Below are positions 1-6,253 of a stretch of 12,843 nucleotides of DNA, in pieces. The notes below the pieces were generated by a model, which had not been told where the DNA came from, did not search any database, and saw only the letters and a program-made list of their open reading frames with translations. Both the position numbers and the translations under genes were made by a program. This stretch comes from Paenalcaligenes sp035302345 (GTDB lineage Bacteria > Pseudomonadota > Gammaproteobacteria > Burkholderiales > Burkholderiaceae_B). Numbering within the stretch: the first letter of the stretch is position 1; the number at the start of each line of letters is the position of its first letter. The DNA lies in the NCBI GenBank assembly GCA_035302345.1, contig DATGSS010000074.1, positions 1 to 12,843 on the forward strand. The letters run 5' to 3'.

Positions 1-105
1 CGCGAGAAGTTCATCGAAAGGTCTCAGCCTATCTATGCAGAGTTCGAGAAAGTGGTAACTCCCGAACTCATTGAGCGTGCTAGAGCTGCTGCCAAGGGTG
101 AGTAA
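1..105 (+). CDS. TRAP transporter solute-binding protein, C-terminal end (partial)
   Basis: Frame 1 is open from the window edge to a TAA at 103-105 and gives the last 34 residues of a protein ending in ERARAAAKGE. The tail is charged, helical and alanine-rich. The two genes that follow at once are TRAP membrane subunits, so this is most likely the periplasmic DctP/TAXI-type binding protein that delivers substrate to them. Seventeen bases separate its stop from the next start. Too little is present to judge the ligand or to see catalytic or binding residues. The call rests mainly on gene order, which is the usual P-Q-M order of TRAP operons, and only weakly on the fragment itself. Confidence 0.7.
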   Translation, partial: REKFIERSQPIYAEFEKVVTPELIERARAAAKGE

Positions 106-122
106 GTTCAGGAGCTTTATCC

Positions 123-632
123 ATGATCAAAGCAATCAACAAGGTTGTTGATTGGCTAGAAAATGTGGCGATGACCATTGCGATGCTCATCGCCACAATT
201 GTAGCCATCATCCAAGTCGTCGCACGGTACGTTTTTCATAATTCCTTGTTTTGGTCCGAGGAAACCATCCTTTACACGCTCATTATCATGAGCTTTGTAG
301 CTGCCAGCATGGGTGTGCGACATACAGCCCATATTTCTGTAGAAGTGCTCAGCGCTTTTTCGGGTCCGCGCATCAAACGCATTTTAGAGCTGATCGCGTA
401 CCTCTTGGGCGCTGTCTTTGCTCTGACACTGCTCTATTACGGGTGGCAGGTTTTTGAAAGCACTAAAAAGATGCGTCAACTATCACCTGCAATGCAAATA
501 CCGGTCGCTTACATTTATCTCAGTATTCCCATTTCCGCCGGTTTTATGTTTTTGCGCTATTTGCTGATGATTCAATTGTGGACCGAGCACAAAGAAGTCA
601 CGGATCAACCCTCAGATCTACGTGCTACATAG
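123..632 (+). CDS. TRAP transporter small membrane subunit (DctQ family)
   Basis: This 169-residue protein is the small integral membrane subunit of a tripartite ATP-independent periplasmic transporter. It pairs with the large subunit and helps dock the loaded binding protein in the inner membrane. Four hydrophobic segments are visible at about residues 15-38, 45-63, 90-110 and 126-147, the usual DctQ topology. The family-typical FWSEE stretch lies at residues 43-47, and a SPAMQIPVAY segment precedes the last helix. The start is supported by GGAG at 111-114, eight bases before the ATG. It lies 17 bases after the binding protein gene and 9 bases before the large subunit, so the three are co-transcribed. 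The substrate is probably an organic acid or carboxylate but cannot be read from the sequence. Confidence 0.92.
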   Translation: MIKAINKVVDWLENVAMTIAMLIATIVAIIQVVARYVFHNSLFWSEETILYTLIIMSFVAASMGVRHTAHISVEVLSAFSGPRIKRILELIAYLLGAVFALTLLYYGWQVFESTKKMRQLSPAMQIPVAYIYLSIPISAGFMFLRYLLMIQLWTEHKEVTDQPSDLRAT

Positions 633-641
633 AGGATAGGT

Positions 642-1916
642 ATGACCGCACCTTTAGTTTCTATTTTCTTTGCCCTGCTGTTATTTGGGCTGCCGATTTT
701 TGCTGCACTGGCGTTAGCAGTAACGGCAACATTGTATTTTTTTGGGGCGATCAATCCTGTGGTCGTGCCCATGCGCATGTTCTCGGGGATGAACAACTTT
801 TCTTTGATGTCCATTCCCTTTTTTATTTTAGCCGCCGAGTTAATGCGTATCGGTGGGCTGTCTGATCGACTTATCGGGCTGGCCAAATCCATTATCGGTT
901 GGGTCCCTGGTGGCCTGGCAGCGGCAGCGGTGTTGGCCTGTTTGTTTTTTGGCTCGATCTCGGGTTCTAGCCCCGCCACGGTCATTGCCATCGGCACCAT
1001 TATGTATCCAGCCTTGGTTGAGGCAGGCTATAGCAAGCGCTTTTCTATTGGTGTGCTCACGACAGCCGGGACATTAGGGCCTATCGTGCCCCCCAGTATT
1101 GCACTGATCATTTATGGTTCGGTGACGGGTTCATCTGTAGGCCGTTTATTTGCCGCAGGGCTGCTGCCGGCTATTTTGGTGGCGGTCTTGTTGATCAGCT
1201 ACTGTATCGGGATCTCTATAATGCGTCGTTACCCTCGTGAGGGTACCCCCTCTTTCAAAGAGATGGGGGCAGCGTTCAAACACGCAGCATGGGGCCTGGG
1301 CTTGCCAGTTTTACTTTTAGGTGGGATCTATTCTGGGGTCTTTACGCCCACTGAGTCAGCTGCAGTTGCCTGTCTTTATGGATGGATTGTTGGCGCGCTT
1401 ATTTATCGCAATATCAGCATCAAAGAGACACTCGGTATTTTGAAAAACTCTGGACTGGTCGCGGGGGTTCTTTTATTGATTACTGCTGGGGCATCTGCTT
1501 TCTCGTGGATTTTAGCTTCCACAGGTGCGCCCACTCAATTAGCCGCCGAGGTGTTATCAACAACGGATTCGCCGATCTGGGTGATGCTGCTGTTTAACCT
1601 CATTATGCTAATCGCAGGGTGTTTTTTAGACAGTGCTTCTGCCATTATTATTTTGGCACCCCTGATGCAGCCAATTGCAGCCCAAGTGGGGGTTGATGCT
1701 ATTCACTTTGGGGTGATTACTTTGGTGAACTTGTCTGTCGGTATGCTGACGCCACCCGTTGGGTTAAACTTATTTGTCGCCATGCGCATTTCAAACATGA
1801 GCCTCTACGAGGTATTCATTTCATGTCTGCCCTTTGTGTTGCTGATGTTGGTAGCATTGCTGGCAGTGACCTATGTGCCGTGGTTTAGTCTGGCGCTGCC
1901 AAGTTTAATCTACTAA
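642..1916 (+). CDS. TRAP transporter large membrane subunit (DctM family)
   Basis: This 424-residue protein is the large subunit of the TRAP transporter and forms the ion-coupled transport path in the inner membrane. Its length is typical of the family. It is hydrophobic throughout, with about a dozen membrane segments. Two conserved family stretches are clear: GSISGSSPATV at residues 104-114, followed by the LGPIVPPS motif at about 145-152, and the second half-repeat LTPPVGLNLFVA at about 369-380. These two re-entrant motifs form the substrate and sodium sites in studied DctM proteins. The ribosome-binding site is the GAGG just before the ATG, overlapping the end of the dctQ-like gene. A hairpin follows the stop. 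The specific substrate is unknown. Family confidence is high. Confidence 0.95.
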   Translation: MTAPLVSIFFALLLFGLPIFAALALAVTATLYFFGAINPVVVPMRMFSGMNNFSLMSIPFFILAAELMRIGGLSDRLIGLAKSIIGWVPGGLAAAAVLACLFFGSISGSSPATVIAIGTIMYPALVEAGYSKRFSIGVLTTAGTLGPIVPPSIALIIYGSVTGSSVGRLFAAGLLPAILVAVLLISYCIGISIMRRYPREGTPSFKEMGAAFKHAAWGLGLPVLLLGGIYSGVFTPTESAAVACLYGWIVGALIYRNISIKETLGILKNSGLVAGVLLLITAGASAFSWILASTGAPTQLAAEVLSTTDSPIWVMLLFNLIMLIAGCFLDSASAIIILAPLMQPIAAQVGVDAIHFGVITLVNLSVGMLTPPVGLNLFVAMRISNMSLYEVFISCLPFVLLMLVALLAVTYVPWFSLALPSLIY

Positions 1917-1939
1917 TAGCCTTAATTCACTAACGCATA

Positions 1940-1966
1940 TTGCCTGGTGCTTTGGGCCCCAGGCAA
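1940..1966 (+). terminator. Hairpin between the TRAP operon and pyrC (terminator or pyrC leader)
   Basis: An 8-base-pair stem, TTGCCTGG at 1940-1947 with CCAGGCAA at 1959-1966, encloses an 11-base loop. It begins 24 bases after the dctM stop. Only three T residues follow before the sequence becomes mixed A/T, so it is at best a weak intrinsic terminator. The pyrC ATG lies only 11 bases after the stem, and the only Shine-Dalgarno-like bases before pyrC (AGG at 1961-1963) are in the 3' arm. It may therefore also control pyrC translation. Confidence 0.55.
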
Positions 1967-1977
1967 TTTAAATACTT

Positions 1978-3060
1978 ATGACCAAACAACCCGATCAGTT
2001 AACACTTATACGCCCTGATGATTGGCATTTGCACGTTCGTGATGGTGCTCTGCTAAAAGGCGTGGTTGGCCACACGGCTCGGCAGTTTGCGCGGGCCATC
2101 ATTATGCCCAATCTAACCCCGCCAGTAACGACTACAGCCCAGGCTCAGGCCTATAAAGAGCGTATCGAGCAGGCGTTAAACCTCAAGGTAGAGGCCAGTG
2201 ACAGTCACGCTGCTAGCACACAATTTAACCCGATGATGACTTTGTATTTGACGGATAACACGCCAGCAGATGAAATCACCAAGGCCCACGATTCTGGTAT
2301 CGTTTATGCCGTCAAGCTTTACCCAGCGGGTGCGACCACAAACTCGGATGCTGGGGTGACCGATCTATTAGGTCGCTGTAGCGCAGTGCTAGAGCAGATG
2401 CAGGCATTAGGGATGCCTTTATTAGTTCATGGCGAGGTCACTGACCCTCAGGTTGATATTTTTGATCGCGAGGCAGTGTTTATTGAACAGGTGATGATTC
2501 CTTTGCGGGCACGCTTTCCCGAGCTCAAGGTTGTTTTTGAGCATTTGACCACCCAAGAGGGCGTGCAATATGTCCGCGAGGCTGCAGGTCCTATTGCGGC
2601 GACGATTACGCCTCAGCATTTGCTTTATAACCGCAATGATATCTTTAGTGGCGGTTTGCAACCTCATTGGTATTGCCTACCGGTACTCAAGCGTGAGGTA
2701 CACCGTCAGGCTCTGCTCGATGCGGCTACCAGCGGGCACGAGCGCTTTTTCCTGGGCACTGATAGCGCTCCGCACACGCGTAGTCTTAAAGAGCAAAGCT
2801 GTGGCTGTGCCGGGTGTTTTACTGCCCTGCATGCCATTGAACTTTATGCCGAGGCTTTCGAGCGGGCAGGGCGCTTGGAAAATTTAGAGGCTTTTGCCAG
2901 TCGTAATGGGCCAGCATTCTATGGTTTGCCTGTCAATCAAGAGCGCATTACCTTGCAGCGAGACCCTTGGCAAATACCCGCTGAAATCACAGTGCCAGGT
3001 AAAGAGGGGGTAGTCCCGCTAGCTGCAGGTGAGACCCTGCAATGGCGGTTATTAGCCTAA
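1978..3060 (+). CDS. pyrC: Dihydroorotase (class II, E. coli PyrC type)
   Basis: PyrC catalyses the reversible cyclisation of N-carbamoyl-L-aspartate to L-dihydroorotate, the third step of de novo pyrimidine synthesis, in the cytoplasm. All expected two-zinc site residues are visible: H17 and H19 in DDWHLHVRD, the lysine to be carbamylated K113 in KLYPAGATTNS, H151 in LLVHGE, H189 in FEHLTT, and the catalytic aspartate D262 in LGTDSAPHT. The C-terminal CGCAGCF and FYGLPVN stretches are also conserved. The protein has 360 residues against about 348 in E. coli; part of the excess is an insertion at about residues 68-82. The ATG at 1978 fits the family N terminus. No good Shine-Dalgarno sequence lies at normal distance; the nearest AGG is 14 bases away, inside the hairpin arm. 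It is convergent with uup. Confidence 0.97.
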   Translation: MTKQPDQLTLIRPDDWHLHVRDGALLKGVVGHTARQFARAIIMPNLTPPVTTTAQAQAYKERIEQALNLKVEASDSHAASTQFNPMMTLYLTDNTPADEITKAHDSGIVYAVKLYPAGATTNSDAGVTDLLGRCSAVLEQMQALGMPLLVHGEVTDPQVDIFDREAVFIEQVMIPLRARFPELKVVFEHLTTQEGVQYVREAAGPIAATITPQHLLYNRNDIFSGGLQPHWYCLPVLKREVHRQALLDAATSGHERFFLGTDSAPHTRSLKEQSCGCAGCFTALHAIELYAEAFERAGRLENLEAFASRNGPAFYGLPVNQERITLQRDPWQIPAEITVPGKEGVVPLAAGETLQWRLLA

Positions 3061-3070
3061 TCAACCGGAC

Positions 3071-3096
3071 CTGGTCGTCCAGTCCTGGTCATCCAG
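3071..3096. repeat. Two tandem near-identical small hairpins between pyrC and uup
   Basis: CTGGTCGTCCAG at 3071-3082 and CTGGTCATCCAG at 3085-3096 are near-copies, each able to fold as CTGG/CCAG around a four-base loop. They fill the 42-base gap between the convergent pyrC and uup stops. With flanking GGAC and GTCC the first can form a longer bulged stem. No strong T-run follows on either strand, so a bidirectional terminator role is possible but unproven. Confidence 0.45.
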
Positions 3097-3102
3097 AATA
3101 GT

Positions 3103-4971
3103 TTAATTGTTCTCCATTGACTCTAGGGTTTCCCAGCGCTCAAACAGTTGTTCCATTTCTTGCTCTGTTTTTTCTACCTGAGCTTCTATCTCTTGGGCTT
3201 TTTCGGGCCCGCTTTCATAGAGCTCGGGATCGGCTAGCTGCTCGGCCAGTGTGCTTAGCTGCTGTTCTAGGGCGGCAATTTTTTCGGGTAACTCTTTTAG
3301 CTCTTTTTCTTCCCATGGGGCCAGCCTGCGCGGGCTACGTTGGTTTTTACGCTCGTTAGAGCTGGGTTCGGAACCCGTTTTTGTGGCTGCTGCGGGTTGG
3401 TTGTTGCTGGGTTGTTTTTGTTTGTTTTTATTTTGTGATGCAGGCTTTTGGGGGCGAGGTGCCTCTGCCTGTACCTTGTTTGCCTCTAGGCGTTGCTCTA
3501 GCCAGTCATCATAGCCACCTACGTATTCTTGCCAGTGGCCGTCACCCTCGGCTGCAATGACTTGCGTCACGACGTGGTTGAGAAAGCTACGATCGTGACT
3601 AACCAAAAGTACGGTTCCAGCGTAATCTGCCAGTAAATCCTCTAGTAGTTCTAATGTCTCGATATCTAGATCATTAGTGGGCTCATCCAGTACCAGCATG
3701 TTTGTAGGTTGAGTAAAAAGACGGGCTAACGCCAAGCGAGCGCGTTCGCCGCCCGACAGAGTGCGCACGGGTGAGTGTGCCCGAGCTGGGTCAAAGAGAA
3801 AGTCCTCTAGATAACTAATAACGTGTTTACGCTCGTCACCGATTTCTACCCACTCATTGCCAGGGTTGATGGCATCAATGAGGGTTGAATCGTCATCTAA
3901 TGATGTGCGCATTTGATCAAAAAAGCCCACATTTAATTGGGTGCCGTGGCGAACCGTCCCATTATCAGGCTCTAGTTTGCCCAAGATAATATTTAAAAGG
4001 GTGGTTTTGCCCGCACCATTAGGGCCTAAAATACCAATGCGATCGCCACGCATGATGGCAGTAGAAAAATCACGAATTAAAATACGGTCATCATAGCCGT
4101 GATCGATATTATTGATTTCTGCAACCAAACGGCCTGAACGGCGTCCTTCATCAACTGAAAAACGTACATTTCCAGAGCGCTCTCGGCGTTGGGCGCGCTC
4201 TCGACGTAGGGCTTCTAATCGACGTACTCGTCCTTGGTTGCGCACTCTGCGAGCACGGGTCCCGCGGCGCAGCCAGGCTTCTTCTTGGGCTAAAAACTTA
4301 TCAAATCGAGCTTGCTCCTGGGCCTCGGCCTCGAGCCATTGAGCCTTTTGCTCTTGCCACTTTTCAAAGTTACCAGGAAAGCTAAATAATTGTCCGCGAT
4401 CGAGTTCGATAATGCGCGTGGTGACGGTATCTAAAAAGCGACGGTCGTGCGTAATCACGATCACGGAGCCTTTGAAATCCAAAATCTGTTCTTCGAGCCA
4501 CCGAATGCCATCAAAATCCAGGTGGTTGGTGGGCTCATCGAGTAAAAGCAAATCAGGACGCTCTAACATCGCATAGGCTAAGGCCACGCGTTTGCGCATC
4601 CCCCCCGAGAGGTTTTGCAATAGTGTATCTGTGGGCAACCCTAGAGCCTGAATATGTTGCTCGACTAATGCGGGTCGCTGCCAGTCCTCGGTATCTAAAT
4701 AATTAGCACATAGATAATCATGAACTCCGATATCACTAGGTAAATCGGGCTCCTGGGTTACGGTAGCCACATGTAGGCCGACGCGTTTTTGAACCTCGCC
4801 GGAATCGGGCTCTAAGCGACCATCAATGAGCTTGAGCAACGAGGATTTGCCAGACCCATTCCGGCCAATTAATCCGCAGCGCTCGCCTGAATGGATTATC
4901 AGGTTGGCTTCGGTAAGTAGAGGGTGGTGCCCAAGGGAAAGGGTTACGTCTTGTAGAGTCAACAAATTCAT
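3103..4971 (-). CDS. uup: ABC-F family ATPase, Uup type
   Basis: This 622-residue protein has two ABC ATPase domains and no membrane segment. It belongs to the ABC-F family, soluble ATPases that act at the ribosome; E. coli Uup is also linked to precise transposon excision. The first domain shows Walker A GRNGSGKS (36-43), signature LSGGM (121-125) and Walker B LLLLDEPTNHLD (141-152). The second shows GPNGAGKT (316-323), LSGGE (405-409) and MLVLDEPTNDLD (425-436). The linker between them has the LAQEEAWLRRG and basic RRxRNQGRVR stretch typical of Uup. A polar low-complexity region at about 500-550 leads to a C-terminal coiled coil at about 552-618 ending in FERWETLE, the Uup DNA-binding module. 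No clear Shine-Dalgarno sequence precedes the ATG. It is divergent from rnpB and convergent with pyrC. Confidence 0.95.
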   Translation of the reverse strand: MNLLTLQDVTLSLGHHPLLTEANLIIHSGERCGLIGRNGSGKSSLLKLIDGRLEPDSGEVQKRVGLHVATVTQEPDLPSDIGVHDYLCANYLDTEDWQRPALVEQHIQALGLPTDTLLQNLSGGMRKRVALAYAMLERPDLLLLDEPTNHLDFDGIRWLEEQILDFKGSVIVITHDRRFLDTVTTRIIELDRGQLFSFPGNFEKWQEQKAQWLEAEAQEQARFDKFLAQEEAWLRRGTRARRVRNQGRVRRLEALRRERAQRRERSGNVRFSVDEGRRSGRLVAEINNIDHGYDDRILIRDFSTAIMRGDRIGILGPNGAGKTTLLNIILGKLEPDNGTVRHGTQLNVGFFDQMRTSLDDDSTLIDAINPGNEWVEIGDERKHVISYLEDFLFDPARAHSPVRTLSGGERARLALARLFTQPTNMLVLDEPTNDLDIETLELLEDLLADYAGTVLLVSHDRSFLNHVVTQVIAAEGDGHWQEYVGGYDDWLEQRLEANKVQAEAPRPQKPASQNKNKQKQPSNNQPAAATKTGSEPSSNERKNQRSPRRLAPWEEKELKELPEKIAALEQQLSTLAEQLADPELYESGPEKAQEIEAQVEKTEQEMEQLFERWETLESMENN

Positions 4972-5017
4972 GTGCGTTGTTTAGGCGAGAAAAAGCAATA
5001 AATAAGAAAGTATAAGG

Positions 5018-5023
5018 TATAAT
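5018..5023 (+). promoter_or_regulatory. Probable -10 element of the rnpB promoter
   Basis: TATAAT, a perfect sigma-70 -10 hexamer, ends seven bases before the first base of the P1 stem of RNase P RNA, where initiation would be expected. The -35 at the right distance (GCAATA at 4995-5000) is a poor match. The 59-base gap to the uup start must also hold the start region of the divergent uup transcript, unless that begins inside rnpB. Confidence 0.6.
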
Positions 5024-5030
5024 GAGTCCA

Positions 5031-5363
5031 CGGGGTGCGTCGGGCAACCGCGGTCTATACAGACCGAGGAAGGTCCGGACTCCATAGGACGCGATAGCGG
5101 CTAACAGCCGCCCGGCGAGTACCAAATACAAGCCGAGGACTAGGGCCACAGAGACGAGTCTACAACACTGTAGGGTGAAACGCGGTAACCTCTATCGGGA
5201 GCAACACCAAATAGGCATACGCTGGTATTTCATACCTCGAGGGCGGTCCGCCCAAGTATGCGGGTAGGTGGCACGAGCTATTTAGCAATAAATAGCCTAG
5301 CTGAATGGTTGCCTGCATGCTCATCGGGCATGTATACAGAATCCGGCCTATAGGCGCATCCCG
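5031..5363 (+). ncRNA. rnpB: RNase P RNA, class A
   Basis: This is the catalytic RNA of RNase P, which removes 5' leaders from tRNA precursors. The pairings I traced are P1 (5031-5039 with 5355-5363), P2 (5043-5049 with 5307-5313), P3 (5052-5056 with 5061-5065), P4 (5071-5079 with 5342-5349, U5074 bulged), P8 (5097-5102 with 5106-5111), P9 (5113-5116 with 5132-5135), a short P12 (5160-5164 with 5169-5173), P15 (5215-5220 with 5256-5261), P16 (5224-5228 with 5232-5236), P17 (5241-5245 with 5249-5253), P18 with a GCAA loop (5277-5296) and P19 (5316-5322 with 5326-5332). The P6 pseudoknot GGAC 5087-5090 with GTCC 5246-5249 fits. Conserved ACAGAGA is at 5148-5154 and the tRNA-binding GGU at 5224-5226. 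P13 and P14 appear absent, giving 333 bases. A run of T residues follows P1. Confidence 0.97.
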
Positions 5364-5427
5364 TTTTCTTTTGTGATCCTCCTCCCATTTTACTTTTTTT
5401 CTGCCTCTTTTTCATAGTTGGCTACTG

Positions 5428-5450
5428 ACTGCTGTGCAGTTTTCTTTTTT
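5428..5450 (+). terminator. Possible terminator downstream of rnpB
   Basis: ACTGC at 5428-5432 pairs with GCAGT at 5436-5440 around a TGT loop, followed by TTTCTTTTTT. The stem is short, but its position about 65 bases after the P1 stem and the T-run fit termination of an extended rnpB transcript. The T-run right after P1 (5364-5372) is an alternative end. Confidence 0.4.
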
Positions 5451-5604
5451 GGGTGTGCCTGCTGTTTCTAACCACAGTCTGCCTAGTACCCCACTTTTCC
5501 CATCTTTTTTGGTTCACTTCTGAGCATAAATTCCCACTCTAGGTGGGTTGGCCGTGGCTGATCCTCACTGGTTTTTGGGTTGAAATGCAGTTTCATTTTG
5601 AAAG

Positions 5605-5619
5605 CCTTAATTATTAAGG
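5605..5619. repeat. 15-base palindrome in the rnpB-mraZ gap
   Basis: CCTTAATTATTAAGG is a perfect inverted repeat around one central base. It is A/T-rich and lies about 135 bases before the -35 element of the dcw promoter. It has the form of an operator for a dimeric regulator, but no known binding site is recognised, and nothing follows that would make it a terminator. Confidence 0.4.
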
Positions 5620-5754
5620 AAAGGAAATGTTGGTGTCAGTTTACTTTAGGCTTATTCGCCAATAGATTGATTTCACTTATGTTTTTTTGATGGGAGTGCC
5701 TTTTTATACAGCTGTAAGTACTTGTTGTGATTGAAGAAAAAGAGTTTTTGCATC

Positions 5755-5783
5755 TTGACCAAGGGAGGGAATTGGCTTAGAGT
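5755..5783 (+). promoter_or_regulatory. Probable dcw cluster promoter (Pmra)
   Basis: TTGACC at 5755-5760 matches the sigma-70 -35 element at five of six bases. Exactly 17 bases later, TAGAGT at 5778-5783 matches the -10 element at four of six. Transcription would start near 5790, about 35 bases before mraZ. The -10 element overlaps the first MraZ-box unit, the arrangement expected for self-repression by MraZ. Confidence 0.65.
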
Positions 5784-5820
5784 GGGAAAAAGTAGGAAAA
5801 TGTGTAAAAAAGTGGGAGTC
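5781..5820 (+). promoter_or_regulatory. MraZ-binding box: four units with a 10-base period
   Basis: Four consecutive 10-base units are AGTGGGAAAA (5781), AGTAGGAAAA (5791), TGTGTAAAAA (5801) and AGTGGGAGTC (5811). The family rule, from work on E. coli MraZ, is direct TGGGN repeats separated by five bases, that is one per helical turn. Units 1 and 4 match perfectly; 2 and 3 are degenerate. The array runs from the -10 element to the ribosome-binding site, since GGGAG at 5814-5818 inside unit 4 is also the Shine-Dalgarno sequence of mraZ. Confidence 0.8.
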
Positions 5821-5824
5821 ACCC

Positions 5825-6253
5825 ATGTTCCAAGGAAGCAGCGCGCTAACTCTAGATGCCAAGGGGCGGATGTCTATTCCGACCCGGTATCGCGATCCGC
5901 TGATTTCCGAGCAAGAGGGACGGTTGACTCTAACACGTCATCCTGATGGTTGCTTGTTGTTATACCCACGCAGTGTATGGGAGACCAAGCGAGAGCAGAT
6001 TGCTGCTTTGCCTATGTCGGCTCGTGCTTTCCAACGTTTGCTTTTGGGTAGTGCACATGATGTGGAGATGGATTCTGCCGGTCGAATATTGATCACGGCC
6101 GAGCTTAGGCAGGCAGCCACATTAGAACGTGAGGCCATGCTTTTAGGGATGGGCGGGCATTTTGAAATTTGGCACCCAACCCAGCTAGATGAACGTCAGA
6201 AAGAGGATCTGGAAAAAAGCATGACCGATGTATTCGAACAATTTTCTTTCTAA
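5825..6253 (+). CDS. mraZ: Transcriptional regulator MraZ
   Basis: MraZ is a DNA-binding protein of the AbrB/SpoVT fold. It forms a ring-shaped oligomer and represses the dcw promoter by binding repeated boxes upstream of its own gene. The protein has 142 residues, close to the usual 140-155. Both half-domains are visible by their conserved core: DAKGRMSIPTRYRD at residues 11-24 and DSAGRILITAELR at 82-94. The start MFQGSSALTLDAKGR is typical. GGGAG six bases before the ATG is a good ribosome-binding site and lies within the last MraZ-box unit. It is the first gene of the cluster; 26 bases separate it from rsmH. Confidence 0.97.
   Translation: MFQGSSALTLDAKGRMSIPTRYRDPLISEQEGRLTLTRHPDGCLLLYPRSVWETKREQIAALPMSARAFQRLLLGSAHDVEMDSAGRILITAELRQAATLEREAMLLGMGGHFEIWHPTQLDERQKEDLEKSMTDVFEQFSF

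Larger units (their letters stand above)
5364..5754. other. Non-coding region between rnpB and the dcw promoter
   Basis: I see no convincing gene in these 391 bases on either strand. The first part (5364-5520) is strongly pyrimidine-rich on the plus strand with many short T-runs, and the stretch just before mraZ is purine-rich. It holds a small hairpin with a T-run at 5428-5450, a CCCAC/GTGGG hairpin at 5533-5547, inverted MraZ-box-like motifs, and a near-perfect palindrome at 5605-5619, each listed separately. A small RNA cannot be excluded, but none is recognised. Confidence 0.6.

Noticed and set aside
605..1000. Open frame of 131 residues on the minus strand inside the dctM-like gene
   Set aside because: It is antisense to a well-conserved membrane protein, and the composition is that of a reverse-strand shadow.
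3117..3514. Two plus-strand open frames opposite the C-terminal part of uup
   Set aside because: They mirror the polar, coiled-coil end of Uup. They have no start signal and no recognisable domain.
3670..4560. Repeated GTGGGCTCATC at two places in uup
   Set aside because: These encode the DEPTN part of the Walker B motif in each of the two ABC domains. The similarity is due to the duplicated domain, not a DNA repeat element.
4823..5149. Open frame of 108 residues on the minus strand overlapping the uup start and rnpB
   Set aside because: It runs antisense through the 5' part of RNase P RNA and the start of uup. The frame is open by chance, and the translation resembles no family.
5731..5946. 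Open frame of 71 residues beginning with TTG before mraZ
   Set aside because: It covers the dcw promoter and MraZ box and continues out of frame into mraZ, which is clearly the real gene. It has no ribosome-binding site of its own.
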